A stretch of 64,000 nucleotides of DNA from Bacillota bacterium. Its GTDB lineage: Bacteria > Bacillota > Clostridia > Peptostreptococcales > Anaerovoracaceae. The stretch is taken from positions 1 through 64,000 of the forward strand of contig JAFRHG010000003.1 in NCBI GenBank assembly GCA_017433375.1. The letters are read 5' to 3'. The position numbers were made by a program, and so were the translations under genes. The notes under the pieces were generated by a model that made no database searches, was not told where the DNA came from, and was given only the letters and a program-made list of their open reading frames with translations. Every line of letters starts with the position of its first letter. The stretch's first letter is position 1. Of this stretch, positions 40,822 through 52,850 are shown piece by piece.

Positions 40822-41526
40822 ATGAGAGTGCTGACCATTATTAGCGGTATTCTTATGCTGGTGACCGGCGTGTTCTGCTTCATCAATACGGGGCAGACAT
40901 TCCTGACGCTGGCTTTCGTTGTCGGCATCGTCATGGTGCTGAACGGCATTATTCATACACTGGCCTACCTGATCGGCAGGGGACTGCACAATCAGGGAGA
41001 CAACAACGGCTGGATCCTGGTTGACGCGCTGATCACCCTGGTGCTGGGCATTCTGGTCCTGTGCAACCAGCTGGTGGTCGATGTGGCCATCCCCATGGTC
41101 TTCGGCATGTGGGTCCTGGTTTCCGGGATCCTCCGGGTAGAGGCGGCATCCCACATCAACCGGGTGAAAAAGAGACGGAACTTCAAGTCCACTCTGATTA
41201 CCGGCATCCTGACGGTGGCCATCGGCGTGTTCGGCTTCATCGACCCGCTGGTCAACTGGCTTTCGGTGGTGTTCCTGCTGGGCATGTTCCTGTGTATGCA
41301 GGGGGTCAATGTCATCGAGCTGGGCATCAATATGCCTCACGAAAAACGGGATTATGTAAAGATCTATAAGCGCCATCGCTCGGCGGTGAAGATCTCCAGC
41401 GCCGACGAGACGCCGGAGGCGGTCGCCGAACGGCTGGAAGCCCGTGAGGATCAGGAACAGGCGGCGGAAGAGGAGGCCGAGCGTCTGGAAACCATAGGAG
41501 CGGTGATCGATGAGCCAAAGGGTTGA
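40822..41526 (+). CDS. DUF308 (HdeD-like) membrane protein
   Basis: From the ATG at 40822 (AGGAGA at 40807-40812) the 234-residue protein has six short membrane helices in three pairs within the first 160 residues (VLTIISGILMLVTGVFCF, FLTLAFVVGIVMVLNGII, ILVDALITLVLGILVLC and so on), as in DUF308/HdeD proteins. A charged cytoplasmic tail (about 185-234) ends in an E/A coiled-coil-like run. In enterics HdeD is linked to acid stress; the role here is unknown. Its end overlaps the next gene's start by 17 bp. Confidence 0.8.
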   Translation: MRVLTIISGILMLVTGVFCFINTGQTFLTLAFVVGIVMVLNGIIHTLAYLIGRGLHNQGDNNGWILVDALITLVLGILVLCNQLVVDVAIPMVFGMWVLVSGILRVEAASHINRVKKRRNFKSTLITGILTVAIGVFGFIDPLVNWLSVVFLLGMFLCMQGVNVIELGINMPHEKRDYVKIYKRHRSAVKISSADETPEAVAERLEAREDQEQAAEEEAERLETIGAVIDEPKG

Positions 41527-42712
41527 TGTCTGCATCATCGGCGCGGGAGCGGCAGGACTTGCGGCGGCCAACGCCCTGGATCCCCGGCTTCGCGTCTGTC
41601 TGATCGATAAAAATGAAATCCCGGGTCGCAAGATCCTGGCTACCGGCGGCGGGCGGTGCAATCTGACCAACGCGGCCTGCGGCCGGCATCAGGAGACTCT
41701 GGATTTTTTTCGTATGCTGGGATTGGAAACGGCTGCGGATGAGGAGGGCCGGTACTATCCCTATTCCGCTTGCGCCGCCGATGTGAGGGAGGCCCTGGTT
41801 GAGGGGCTCTCCCGCCGGCAGGTCAGCTGGATCATGTCCGCGGAGGTCAGGGAGATCCGGCGCGAGCCTGCAAAGGCAAGGGAGATCCCTCAAGAGCCTG
41901 CAAAGGCAGCGGATGGGCCCGTTTTCCGCGTGATCTGGGAGAGCCGCAGCGGATCCCATGGCCAGTCATCGGGCGAGGTGACCGCCGGCCGGGTGATCCT
42001 GTGTACCGGCGGCAAGGCGGCTCCCGCCTTCGGAACGACAGGGGACGGATACCGCCTGGCCCGCGCCATGGGCCATGAGGTCAGCCGCGTCTATCCCATA
42101 CTGACCGGCATTGACTGCCCTCTGCCTTCGGAGCTTGCGGGCATCCGCGCCCGGGGAAGGGTGCGCCTTCTGGAGGACGGCGTCCCCATTGCCGGGGAGA
42201 CGGGACAGATCCAGTTCACTCTGGAGGGGCTTTCCGGGATCTGCGTCTTCGATCTGACGCCCCATATCCGCCTTAAGGAAGGGGAATCGCCTAAGGATGG
42301 ATTCGCCCGGTACCAGGTGGAAGTGGATCTTGCGCCGGACTTTTCCGCGAAAGAGCTGGCGGGAAGGACCTCTTCCTTCGGTATCGTGACGCGTAAGCTG
42401 GCGGAGGCGGTTCCGCCGGATCAGCTGAAATGCTGGCGGCTGCCCGTGGAGGGCGTCTGGGGCTGGGATAAGGCCCAGTGCACGGCCGGTGGTGTGAAAC
42501 TGGATAGTATCCGCCGGGAAACCATGGAATCGGAAGTCTGCCCGGGACTGTTTTTCGCCGGGGAAGTGCTGGACCTGCAGGGGCCATGCGGCGGTTACAA
42601 CCTGCAGAACGCCTGGGAGACCGGGATCCGGGCCGCCCTGGAGATCAACCGGCAGACGGTTGATTCAGGACAGCAGGCAATGGAACCCGGACGGCGGATA
42701 GCGGAGGACTGA
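41510..42712 (+). CDS. BaiN/HI0933-family flavoprotein
   Basis: The 400-residue protein has an N-terminal FAD-binding Rossmann motif (DVCIIGAGAAGLAAANAL), the family signature GRKILATGGGRCNLTN, ATP/FAD-contact LCTGGKAAPAFGTTGDGY, and the closing GEVLDLQGPCGGYNLQNAW. These are BaiN/HI0933-type NAD(P)H-dependent flavoproteins; some reduce bile-acid or aromatic double bonds, but the substrate here is unknown. An inserted stretch near residues 115-134 is a 30-bp tandem duplication (REPAKAREIPQEPAKA). The family's middle domain otherwise looks short but intact. Confidence 0.85.
   Translation: MSQRVDVCIIGAGAAGLAAANALDPRLRVCLIDKNEIPGRKILATGGGRCNLTNAACGRHQETLDFFRMLGLETAADEEGRYYPYSACAADVREALVEGLSRRQVSWIMSAEVREIRREPAKAREIPQEPAKAADGPVFRVIWESRSGSHGQSSGEVTAGRVILCTGGKAAPAFGTTGDGYRLARAMGHEVSRVYPILTGIDCPLPSELAGIRARGRVRLLEDGVPIAGETGQIQFTLEGLSGICVFDLTPHIRLKEGESPKDGFARYQVEVDLAPDFSAKELAGRTSSFGIVTRKLAEAVPPDQLKCWRLPVEGVWGWDKAQCTAGGVKLDSIRRETMESEVCPGLFFAGEVLDLQGPCGGYNLQNAWETGIRAALEINRQTVDSGQQAMEPGRRIAED
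41851..41910 (+). repeat. 30-bp tandem duplication inside the BaiN-like gene
   Basis: 41851-41880 and 41881-41910 both read GGAGATCC...GAGCCTGCAAAGGCA, differing at a few bases. Each copy includes the decamer core (GCAAAGGCA). It adds ten residues, (E-I-x-x-E-P-A-K-A-x), without breaking frame. Confidence 0.85.
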
Positions 42713-42716
42713 GGGA

Positions 42717-44294
42717 TTGCGGTATCAGATCAGTGAGATCCGGCTGACACCGGAGGAATACGGGGACCGGGAGAGGCGGATGAGCATCCTGGAAGGGAAG
42801 ATCCGCCGGAAGCTGGGGAAGCAGGACTCTTCCCTGGAGATCTCCGACATCCGTATCCTGAAGGAATCCATCGACGCGAGGAAAAAACCCCAGGTCTATG
42901 CCGTATATACTCTGGCCTTTGCCTGTAACCGGGAGCTGCCCCTGCGCAGCTGGGAGGAGGAAGCCTACATTCCGCCCCAGGCGGAGGAAGCGGCCCGAAA
43001 GGTAAGGGATGGGGAAGTGCCTCGTCCGGTCATCGCCGGATTCGGGCCCTGCGGCCTGTTTGCCGCCCTGATCCTGGCTGAGGCCGGATGCCGGCCCATC
43101 GTTTTGGAACGGGGAAAGCCTGTGAATGAGCGTATGGCGGACGTGGAGCGATTCTGGCAGGGCGGCGAACCCGACCCGGAATCCAACGTCCAGTTCGGCG
43201 AAGGAGGAGCGGGAACCTTTTCCGACGGGAAGCTGACTACCGGGATCCGGGACATCCGCATCCGACGGGTGCTCCAGGAGTTCGTCCGGGCGGGTGCAGG
43301 GGAGGAGATCCTCTACCGTCATCGGCCCCATATCGGGACGGACCGGCTGCGGCAGATCATTCCCCGTATCCGGGAGAGGATCATTTCCCTCGGCGGGGAG
43401 ATCCGGTTTCAGACGAAACTGGCCGGCCTGATCGCCGAGGAGGGAAGGCTGACCGGCCTGCGGACGGTTTCCGGCGGCCGGGAGGAGATCCTTCCCGCCC
43501 GGTGGCTGATTCTGGCTGTGGGGCACAGTGCCCGTGACACCTTCCGGATGCTCCGGGAGGAGGGCATCCCCATGGAATCGAAGCCTTTCAGCATCGGCGT
43601 CCGTGTGGAGTACCATCAGAATAAGATCGACCGGGCCCAGTACGGGGATCCGGATCTGGCCCGCGTATTCGGCCCCGCCGAGTACCGGCTTCACTGGCGC
43701 GGGGAAAGCGGCCGGGGAGTTTACACCTTCTGCATGTGTCCGGGAGGCCAGGTGATCAATGCCTCTTCCGGAAGAGAGCAGGCGGTGACCAACGGCATGA
43801 GCAACCAGGCCCGGGATGGAGAGTACGCCAACAGCGGCCTGCTGGTGGACGTCCGGGTGGAGGATTACGCCCGGGACGATGATCCCCTGGCCGGGGTTGC
43901 CTTTCAGCAGAAATATGAAAAACTGGCCTGGGAACAGGCCCGCGGGGCAGGCAAAGAAAGAGGCCTTCCCATCAGCACCTGGGGGCGGTTCCGGGAGAAC
44001 AGCGAGGATCCGGTGCGGTCGTCCCTGCCGCCTTTCGCGGCGGAGGGCATCCGGGAGGCCATGCCCCATCTGGGCCGGAAACTGCAGGGATTTGACGATG
44101 AGGACACCCGGATGACGGCGGTGGAGACCAGAAGCTCGTCCCCGGTGCGCATCCTGCGGGATGAAGAGGGGCAGAGCGCCATTCGCGGCCTTTTGCCCGC
44201 GGGGGAAGGGCCGGGCTATGCCGGCGGGATCATGTCCGCGGCCGTGGAGGGGATCCGGGCGGCGGAACGGGTGATCGAAGGATTGAACAGATAA
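42717..44294 (+). CDS. FAD-dependent dehydrogenase-like protein
   Basis: The 525-residue protein belongs to the uncharacterised FAD-dependent oxidoreductases with an N-terminal alpha-beta domain (about 1-95) and a Rossmann FAD site at VIAGFGPCGLFAALILAEAG (about 103). Signature NVQFGEGGAGTFSDGKLTT (about 158), then LAVGHSARDTFRML and the C-terminal AEGPGYAGGIMSAAVEG-like region. Substrate unknown. It starts at TTG four bases after the preceding stop, so it is co-translated with the BaiN-like protein. Confidence 0.85.
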   Translation: MRYQISEIRLTPEEYGDRERRMSILEGKIRRKLGKQDSSLEISDIRILKESIDARKKPQVYAVYTLAFACNRELPLRSWEEEAYIPPQAEEAARKVRDGEVPRPVIAGFGPCGLFAALILAEAGCRPIVLERGKPVNERMADVERFWQGGEPDPESNVQFGEGGAGTFSDGKLTTGIRDIRIRRVLQEFVRAGAGEEILYRHRPHIGTDRLRQIIPRIRERIISLGGEIRFQTKLAGLIAEEGRLTGLRTVSGGREEILPARWLILAVGHSARDTFRMLREEGIPMESKPFSIGVRVEYHQNKIDRAQYGDPDLARVFGPAEYRLHWRGESGRGVYTFCMCPGGQVINASSGREQAVTNGMSNQARDGEYANSGLLVDVRVEDYARDDDPLAGVAFQQKYEKLAWEQARGAGKERGLPISTWGRFRENSEDPVRSSLPPFAAEGIREAMPHLGRKLQGFDDEDTRMTAVETRSSSPVRILRDEEGQSAIRGLLPAGEGPGYAGGIMSAAVEGIRAAERVIEGLNR

Positions 44295-44321
44295 GGACAT
44301 TACAGAACACAAGGAGGAAGT

Positions 44322-45314
44322 ATGCAGGAACAGCGAAACCACGGAATGCGGGAGGAAGTCTCCCTGACCGTGGATGAATCCGTCGAGCGCAGCGAACTGT
44401 TCGGCAGCATGGACCGGAATCTGCGGGGCATCGAGGAAAAGTGCCACGTCATGATCATCCAGCGGGACAATCAGCTGCTGATCCGCGGGGACCGGGCGAA
44501 AGAGGCGGCGGGCATCATCAAGGAGATGTCCGATGTTCTCCGCCGGGGGGAAAAGCTGGACCAGCAGAAGATCGGATACATTATGGATCTCAACAGAGAA
44601 GGCATATCTTACGGTGAGCAGAACGTGTCCAAAGACATCATCTGCTTCACCCATGAGGGACGGCCCCTGCGGCCAAAAACCGTGGGCCAGCGGAAATACG
44701 TGGAGGCGATCCGGGAAAAGGACATCGTCTTCGGCATAGGTCCGGCGGGAACGGGCAAGACCTACATCGCCGTGGCCATGGCGGTGAACGCCTTCAAAAA
44801 CCGGGAGGTCCAGCGGATCATCCTGGCCCGGCCGGCGGTGGAAGCCGGGGAACGGCTGGGATTTCTGCCCGGGGACCTGCAGGAGAAGGTTGATCCTTAC
44901 CTGCGGCCCCTCTACGACGCCCTTTACGATGTACTGGGACGGGAGACGGCCCTCCGCCTGAAGGAGAAGGAGATCATCGAAGTGGTCCCCCTGGCCTATA
45001 TGCGGGGCCGGACCCTGGATAACTCCTTCATCATCCTGGACGAGGCCCAGAATACTACGCCGGAGCAGATGAAGATGTTCCTGACCAGGATGGGCTTTGA
45101 TTCCAAGGTGGTGGTCACGGGCGACATCACCCAGATCGACCTGCCCCGGGACAAGCGGTCCGGGCTGGTGGAGGCGGAGAAGGTCCTCCGGGACGTGGAG
45201 GAGATCAGTTTCTGCCGGCTGCGGGATGTGGACGTGGTCCGTCACCAGCTGGTCAAGAAGGTGATCAGCGCCTACGAGGCCTGGGAAAAGAAGAACCCGC
45301 CGCAAAAGGACTGA
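44322..45314 (+). CDS. phoH: PhoH family ATPase
   Basis: The 330-residue protein has an N-terminal KH-like region (about 30-80) and a P-loop ATPase core: GPAGTGKTYIAVAMA (Walker A, about 139-153), FIILDEAQNTT (Walker B, about 236), TRMGFDSKVVVTGD (motif with sensor). PhoH-type (PhoH/PhoL) proteins are RNA-linked ATPases usually next to ybeY, as here, and take part in rRNA/ribosome quality control. AAGGAGGAAG lies before the ATG. Confidence 0.93.
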   Translation: MQEQRNHGMREEVSLTVDESVERSELFGSMDRNLRGIEEKCHVMIIQRDNQLLIRGDRAKEAAGIIKEMSDVLRRGEKLDQQKIGYIMDLNREGISYGEQNVSKDIICFTHEGRPLRPKTVGQRKYVEAIREKDIVFGIGPAGTGKTYIAVAMAVNAFKNREVQRIILARPAVEAGERLGFLPGDLQEKVDPYLRPLYDALYDVLGRETALRLKEKEIIEVVPLAYMRGRTLDNSFIILDEAQNTTPEQMKMFLTRMGFDSKVVVTGDITQIDLPRDKRSGLVEAEKVLRDVEEISFCRLRDVDVVRHQLVKKVISAYEAWEKKNPPQKD

Positions 45315-45326
45315 GAGGAGAGGACC

Positions 45327-45836
45327 ATGAACATCTGGCTGGATGAAGACAGCGGCCTGGATGAAGGGGCAAAGGCGATCCTGAGCCGGGCGGCGGACCT
45401 CTGCCTGAAGGCGGAGGATATAGGTGAGCCCGACCGGTTCGCCCTGAGCCTGACCCTGGTGGATGAAGAGGAGATCCGGCAGATCAACCGGGATTTCCGG
45501 GGCATCGACCGAGTGACGGATGTGCTGTCCTTCCCTCAGTTTGAGACTGCCGATGAGGCGCGGGAGGCGGCGGAAAAGGCCGCCCTTTCCGGGGTGGAGA
45601 TCCCGGAGGAGGGGGAGGAGATCCCCCTGGGGGATGTGGTGATCTGCCGTGAGCAGATCCGCCGGCAGGCCGGGGAATACGGCCATTCGGAGAAGCGGGA
45701 GCTGGTGTACCTTTTCGTGCACAGCGTCCTTCATCTTCTGGGATACGACCATATGGAGGAAGAGGACAGGAAGGAAATGCGCGCCAGGGAGGAAGGGACC
45801 ATGGCCTCTCTGGGCATCAGCCGGGAGGAGGAATAG
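45327..45836 (+). CDS. ybeY: Endoribonuclease YbeY
   Basis: The 169-residue protein has the YbeY zinc motif HSVLHLLGYDHMEEEDRKEM (three histidines) and LNRDFRG-like QINRDFRGIDRVTDVLSFP. It matures the 16S rRNA 3' end and helps ribosome quality control. Normal length. Twelve bases after phoH and two bases before cdd, with its own GAGGAGAGG site. Confidence 0.95.
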   Translation: MNIWLDEDSGLDEGAKAILSRAADLCLKAEDIGEPDRFALSLTLVDEEEIRQINRDFRGIDRVTDVLSFPQFETADEAREAAEKAALSGVEIPEEGEEIPLGDVVICREQIRRQAGEYGHSEKRELVYLFVHSVLHLLGYDHMEEEDRKEMRAREEGTMASLGISREEE

Positions 45837-45838
45837 AT

Positions 45839-46231
45839 ATGGATTACCGGGAACTGTACAGGATCGCGGAGGATGCCGCGAAGAACGCCTACACCCCGTA
45901 TTCCCATTTTAATGTGGGAGCGGCCCTGCTGACCGCCGGCGGGAAGGTCTATACCGGGGTCAACGTGGAAAACTCCTCCTACGGCGCGACCATATGCGCC
46001 GAGCGGACGGCCTTCGTCAAGGCCATTTCCGAGGGGGAGCGGGAGTTCACGGCCATCGCTGTGGCCGCGGGAGATACCCCTGCGCTGCCCTGCGGGATCT
46101 GCCGCCAGTTCATGGCGGAATTCGCGCCGGACATCGACGTCATCACCGGGCCCATGAAGGAGGGCGAGGAGGGAGACGGGCTGCAGGTCCGGCCCCTGAC
46201 GAAGCTGCTTCCGGAAGCCTTTGTGCTCTGA
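45839..46231 (+). CDS. cdd: Cytidine deaminase
   Basis: The 130-residue enzyme has the tetrameric CDA zinc site: ATICAERTAFVKA (Cys and catalytic Glu, about 53-55) and PCGICRQ (two Cys, about 86-89), with YSHFNVGAALLT for substrate binding. It deaminates cytidine and deoxycytidine for pyrimidine salvage. Placement between ybeY and era is the usual Firmicutes order. Confidence 0.95.
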   Translation: MDYRELYRIAEDAAKNAYTPYSHFNVGAALLTAGGKVYTGVNVENSSYGATICAERTAFVKAISEGEREFTAIAVAAGDTPALPCGICRQFMAEFAPDIDVITGPMKEGEEGDGLQVRPLTKLLPEAFVL

Positions 46232-46252
46232 GGAAAGAGAGGACTATTCTGC

Positions 46253-47161
46253 ATGAAATCAGGATTTGTGGGAATCGTGGGACGCCCCAACGTGGGGAAA
46301 TCCACCCTGCTCAACAGCATACTGGGCGAGAAGATCGCCATCACCACCGATAAGCCCCAGACGACGCGGAACACCATCCGGGGGATCTACACCCGCATGG
46401 AGGGCGATGACCCGTCGGCCCAGGATGGCGTACAGATGATCTTCATCGATACGCCGGGCATCCACAAGCCGAGAAACCGGCTGGGGGAATATATGACGGA
46501 GGCGGCCATCGGCACCTTCCGCGAGGTGGACGCCATCCTCTTCCTGGTGGACAGTCCCCTGGACAGGGGCCCGGGAGACCGGTACATCCTGGATCTTCTC
46601 CGGGAAGTGGATACACCGAAGATCCTCGTCATCAACAAGGTGGACGAGATGGATCCGGAGGAGTTCAGGAAGATCTACCACGAGTACGAGGAGATGGATT
46701 GCTTTTCCACGGTGCTCGGGGTCTCCGCCCTGAAGGGTACGCACGTTGACGAACTGGTGGAAGCGGCGGCCTCCTTCATGCCGGAAGGGCCCATGTATTT
46801 CCCCGAGGATATGGTGACCGAGGACCCGGTCCGGTTCATCGCCAGCGAGATCATCCGGGAAAAGATCCTGCTCTATATGGAGGACGAGGTGCCCCACGGC
46901 GTGGCCGTGGAGATCGAGGAGTTCGCCGAGGAGGAGAACCTGACCCGGATCAGCGCCGTGATCTACTGCGAGCGCAAATCCCACAAGGGCATGATCATCG
47001 GCAAGGGCGGCCGAAAGCTGAAAGGCATCGGAAAGAGCGCCAGAGCCGAACTGGAGGCGCTGCTGGGCACGAAGGTGTTCCTGCAGACCTGGGTCAAGGT
47101 CCGGGAAAACTGGAGGGACAGCGATATCGCCCTGTCCAATTTCGGTTACCGGCAGGATTGA
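46253..47161 (+). CDS. era: GTPase Era
   Basis: The 302-residue GTPase has G1 GRPNVGKSTLLN, G2/G3 region TTRNTIRGI and DTPGIHKPRNRLGEYM, G4 NKVD, and a C-terminal KH domain with KGMIIGKGGRKLKGIGK. It binds the 16S rRNA 3' end during 30S assembly. Normal length, intact. Confidence 0.97.
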   Translation: MKSGFVGIVGRPNVGKSTLLNSILGEKIAITTDKPQTTRNTIRGIYTRMEGDDPSAQDGVQMIFIDTPGIHKPRNRLGEYMTEAAIGTFREVDAILFLVDSPLDRGPGDRYILDLLREVDTPKILVINKVDEMDPEEFRKIYHEYEEMDCFSTVLGVSALKGTHVDELVEAAASFMPEGPMYFPEDMVTEDPVRFIASEIIREKILLYMEDEVPHGVAVEIEEFAEEENLTRISAVIYCERKSHKGMIIGKGGRKLKGIGKSARAELEALLGTKVFLQTWVKVRENWRDSDIALSNFGYRQD

Positions 47162-47186
47162 GGAAAGAGGCAGGAGACGGGAGAAT

Positions 47187-47933
47187 ATGCTGACCGATTC
47201 CGAGGGCATCGTCCTCAGACAGATCAAAACTTCATACAACCGGAGGATGATCCAGCTCTTCACCAAAAAATACGGCAAGATCAGCGCCGGGACCGGCCTG
47301 GGGGAGAAGGGCCGCAGCAAGGGCGCCCTGGCTCTGCGCCCCTTTACCTGGGGACGCTATGAACTGTTCAAGAACAGGGACAGCTACAACATCAATTCCG
47401 CCGAGGTCATCCGCAGCTTCTACGGCATCGGTGAAGATGTGGAGAAGTACATGCAGGGAGCCTATGTGCTGGAGTTCACCGGCAGGGCCCTCCCGGAGGA
47501 GCTTCCCGTGCCGGCTCTCTTTGATAATCTGGTGGAATTCTTTCAGATCCTGGAGCACCGGGAGAAGGGGATCGGCACCCTGGTGCTGGCCTACCAGACG
47601 AAGCTTCTGCATCTGAGCGGCACCATGCCCCAGCTGGACCGGTGCGTGGTCTGCGGAGAGGAGAAGCCGGCCCACTCCTTCAGCGTGAGGGAGGGAGGGA
47701 TCGTCTGCGCCGGCTGCGCGGGGGGACTCCAAAAATCCGGTGACAGTACGTTGATTTATTGCGAACAATTTGATATAGTTAGTGTGTTAAAATATTTCGT
47801 CAATCATCCGCTGAAAAAGCTGGAGAATATTGCTCTGCATGAAGAGATGGGAAGCCTTCTGCAAAAGCTTATCCGGGAGTACGCGGCTTACCATCTGGAC
47901 ATCACGGACATGAAAAGCGAAAAACTCGTTTAG
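47187..47933 (+). CDS. recO: DNA repair protein RecO
   Basis: The 248-residue protein has an N-terminal OB fold (EGIVLRQIKTSYNRRMIQLF, GLGEKGRSKGALALRPF) and a helical domain with a zinc site CVVCGEEKP...GGIVCAGC (about 152-180). It anneals DNA and loads RecA with RecR in the RecFOR pathway. The last 60 codons are more AT-rich than the rest, with no frame change. GGAGACGGGAG precedes the ATG. Confidence 0.93.
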   Translation: MLTDSEGIVLRQIKTSYNRRMIQLFTKKYGKISAGTGLGEKGRSKGALALRPFTWGRYELFKNRDSYNINSAEVIRSFYGIGEDVEKYMQGAYVLEFTGRALPEELPVPALFDNLVEFFQILEHREKGIGTLVLAYQTKLLHLSGTMPQLDRCVVCGEEKPAHSFSVREGGIVCAGCAGGLQKSGDSTLIYCEQFDIVSVLKYFVNHPLKKLENIALHEEMGSLLQKLIREYAAYHLDITDMKSEKLV

Positions 47934-47951
47934 TTAAAGGAGGAAATGAAG

Positions 47952-48755
47952 ATGGAGATTACTCTGGAAAAAATCGAACTGGTCAAAGACAGAACCGGCG
48001 TAACCTATGCGGAAGCCAAGGAAGCCCTGGAAGAGACCGACGGCAGCGTGGTCGACGCGATCATCGCCATTGAAGAGACCGTCAACGCGGGCAAGAAGGA
48101 GAGAGGCTTCGGTGATAAGGGACAGGCGCTGTTTACCAGCCTGAAGGACCTGATCAAGAAGGGCAACGTGGCCCGGATCCAGGTCAAGAGGGAAGACGAC
48201 ATGATTCTCAACGTGCCCCTGAACGCGGGCATCCTGGGCATCTGCATCGCTCCCCTGGCATCCATCGTCGCCGTGGTTGCGGCTTTCGGATTCAAGTGCA
48301 AGATTGAGGTCATCAAGACCGACGGGACCATCATCGATGTCAGCGACACCGTTTCCGACACGGTCAGCACCGCCTTCGAAAAGGGCAGCGACATCGCGGA
48401 AAAGGCAAAGGAAAAGAGTGCCGAGTTCTATGAAAAGGGCAAGGCAGTCAGCAACGAATACACGGAAAAGCTCAAGGAGAGCGAGTATTACGGCAAGGCG
48501 AAGGACGCCGCTGACGACCTGAAGGAAAAGGCCGATGATCTTATGGATAAGGCGAAGGACGCCGCTGACGACCTGAAGGAAAAGGCCGACGATCTGAAGG
48601 ATAAGGCAAAAGACGCCGCCGACGATCTGATGGATAAGGCGAAGGACAAGGCCGAAGAGGCGGAGGAAGCCGCTGAGGAAGCCGTCGAAGAGGCGGAAGA
48701 AGCCGTGGAAGAAGTCGGCGAATACGTAGAGGAGGAAGTTAAGGACGAAGAATGA
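47952..48755 (+). CDS. DUF4342 protein with amphipathic helical repeats
   Basis: From the ATG at 47952 (AAAGGAGG at 47936-47943) the 267-residue protein begins with a UBA-like helix bundle (KIELVKDRTGVTYAEAKEAL) and a DUF4342 domain with one hydrophobic stretch (GILGICIAPLASIVAVVAAF, about 93-112). The C-terminal half is nearly all Lys, Asp, Glu and Ala in 18-residue units (KAKDAADDLKEKADDLMD), like late-embryogenesis-abundant or apolipoprotein-type amphipathic helices, ending in an EEA-rich tail. It may coat or stabilise membrane under stress; that is inference. Confidence 0.75.
   Translation: MEITLEKIELVKDRTGVTYAEAKEALEETDGSVVDAIIAIEETVNAGKKERGFGDKGQALFTSLKDLIKKGNVARIQVKREDDMILNVPLNAGILGICIAPLASIVAVVAAFGFKCKIEVIKTDGTIIDVSDTVSDTVSTAFEKGSDIAEKAKEKSAEFYEKGKAVSNEYTEKLKESEYYGKAKDAADDLKEKADDLMDKAKDAADDLKEKADDLKDKAKDAADDLMDKAKDKAEEAEEAAEEAVEEAEEAVEEVGEYVEEEVKDEE
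48501..48641 (+). repeat. 54-bp tandem repeats in the DUF4342 gene
   Basis: Two full 54-bp units (48501-48554, 48555-48608) and a partial third (from 48609) start AAGGACGCCGCTGACGA or a close variant. The near-identity of the units indicates recent expansion. Confidence 0.9.
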
Positions 48756-48764
48756 TCCTTCGTC

Positions 48765-50177
48765 ATGACAGGCATGAGTACAGACATCACGATGGAAAAG
48801 ATAACCGCCCTGGCGAAAAACCGGGGCTTCATCTTCCCCGGCTCCGAGATCTACGGCGGCCTGGCCAACACCTGGGATTACGGTCCCCTCGGTGTGGAGA
48901 TGAAAAACAACATCAAGGACGCCTGGCGGAAGAAGTTCGTCCAGGAGTCAAAGTATAACGTAGGGCTGGACGCGGCCATCCTCATGAATCCGGAGACCTG
49001 GGTGGCCTCCGGCCATGTGGGCGGCTTCGCCGATCCCCTGATCGACTGCCGGTCCTGCAAGTCCCGGTTCCGCGCCGACCAGCTCATCGAAGGCTGGCTG
49101 AAGGAGCAGGGCATGGATGACGTGGTCTGCGACGGCTGGTCCAACGAGAAAATGGAGAGCTTCATCGCGGAGAAGCAGATTCCCTGTCCCGACTGCGGCA
49201 AGTCGGATTTCACCGGCATCCGCCAATTCAACCTGATGTTCAAGACCTTCCAGGGCGTCACCGAGGACTCCACCTCGGAGATCTACCTCCGTCCGGAGAC
49301 CGCCCAGGGCATCTTCGTCAACTTCAAGAGCGTGCAGAGAACCTCGAGAAAGAAGATTCCCTTCGGCATCGCCCAGGTGGGCAAGGCTTTCCGAAACGAG
49401 ATCACCCCGGGCAACTTTATTTTCCGGACCCGTGAGTTCGAGCAGATGGAGCTGGAGTTCTTCTGCCGGCCGGGCACGGAGCTGGACTGGTTCGCCTACT
49501 GGAAAGAGTACTGCGTAGGCTTCCTGAAGTCTCTGGGCATCCGGGACGAGAACCTGAAACTGCGTGACCACGATCCGGAGGAACTGTCCCACTACAGCAA
49601 CGCGACCACGGATATCGAATACCGCTTCCCCTTCGGCTGGGGAGAGCTGTGGGGCATCGCCTCCCGGACGGATTTCGACCTGATGGCCCATCAGAACCAT
49701 TCGGGACAGGATATGAGCTATCTGGATCCGGAGACCAATGAGAAGTACGTGCCTTACTGCATTGAGCCGTCGGTGGGTGTGGAGCGTATGCTGCTTGCCT
49801 TCCTGGTGGACGCCTACGACGAGGAGGTCCTGACCGACAGCAAAGGCAAGGAAGACATCCGCAAGGTCCTGCACCTGCATCCGGCCCTGGCGCCTTTCAA
49901 GGCGGCGGTATTGCCTTTGAGCAAGAAGCTGGGTGAGGTGGCGGAGCCCATCTACGACGAGCTGAAAAAGTACTTCCGGGTAGACTACGACGAGGCCGGT
50001 TCCATCGGCAAGCGCTACCGCAGAGAGGATGAGATCGGGACACCCTTCTCCATCTGCGTGGACTTCGATACCCAGGAAGACGGCTGTGTGACGGTCCGCG
50101 ACCGTGACACCATGGAACAGATTCGCATCCCTGTTGATCAGGTGAGAGAATATATTGAGCAACGTTTACAGTTTTAA
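48765..50177 (+). CDS. glyS: Glycyl-tRNA synthetase (single-chain, dimeric type)
   Basis: The 470-residue class II synthetase matches the bacterial/eukaryotic-type single-chain GlyRS: motif 1 region [34 protein letters not shown], a CxxC insertion pair (CRSCKS... CPDCGK), motif 2 [28 protein letters not shown]-like QMELEFFC, motif 3 [14 protein letters not shown], and an anticodon-binding domain (about 355-465). It charges tRNA-Gly. ATGs at 48765 and 48774 are both possible; no strong ribosome binding site is seen, and no T-box leader fits in the short gap. Confidence 0.95.
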   Translation: MTGMSTDITMEKITALAKNRGFIFPGSEIYGGLANTWDYGPLGVEMKNNIKDAWRKKFVQESKYNVGLDAAILMNPETWVASGHVGGFADPLIDCRSCKSRFRADQLIEGWLKEQGMDDVVCDGWSNEKMESFIAEKQIPCPDCGKSDFTGIRQFNLMFKTFQGVTEDSTSEIYLRPETAQGIFVNFKSVQRTSRKKIPFGIAQVGKAFRNEITPGNFIFRTREFEQMELEFFCRPGTELDWFAYWKEYCVGFLKSLGIRDENLKLRDHDPEELSHYSNATTDIEYRFPFGWGELWGIASRTDFDLMAHQNHSGQDMSYLDPETNEKYVPYCIEPSVGVERMLLAFLVDAYDEEVLTDSKGKEDIRKVLHLHPALAPFKAAVLPLSKKLGEVAEPIYDELKKYFRVDYDEAGSIGKRYRREDEIGTPFSICVDFDTQEDGCVTVRDRDTMEQIRIPVDQVREYIEQRLQF

Positions 50178-50191
50178 GAGTGAGGAGCGAA

Positions 50192-52819
<2,628 letters not shown>

Positions 52820-52850
52820 GCGAAGCTTTAATCCGGTTCAATGAAGCATC

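Noticed and set aside
38427-40949. 840-residue open frame on the - strand
   Set aside because: Antisense to dnaE, pfkA and the start of the DUF308 gene; no family pattern.
42645-45752. 1035-residue open frame on the - strand
   Set aside because: Antisense to the FAD protein, phoH and ybeY, all well supported.
48501-48641. Regular repeats considered as CRISPR or non-coding satellite
   Set aside because: They keep the frame and encode amphipathic helix within a gene with a strong ribosome binding site.
48744-48776. T-box leader for glyS
   Set aside because: Only nine bases separate the preceding stop from the first possible start; there is no room for a T-box.
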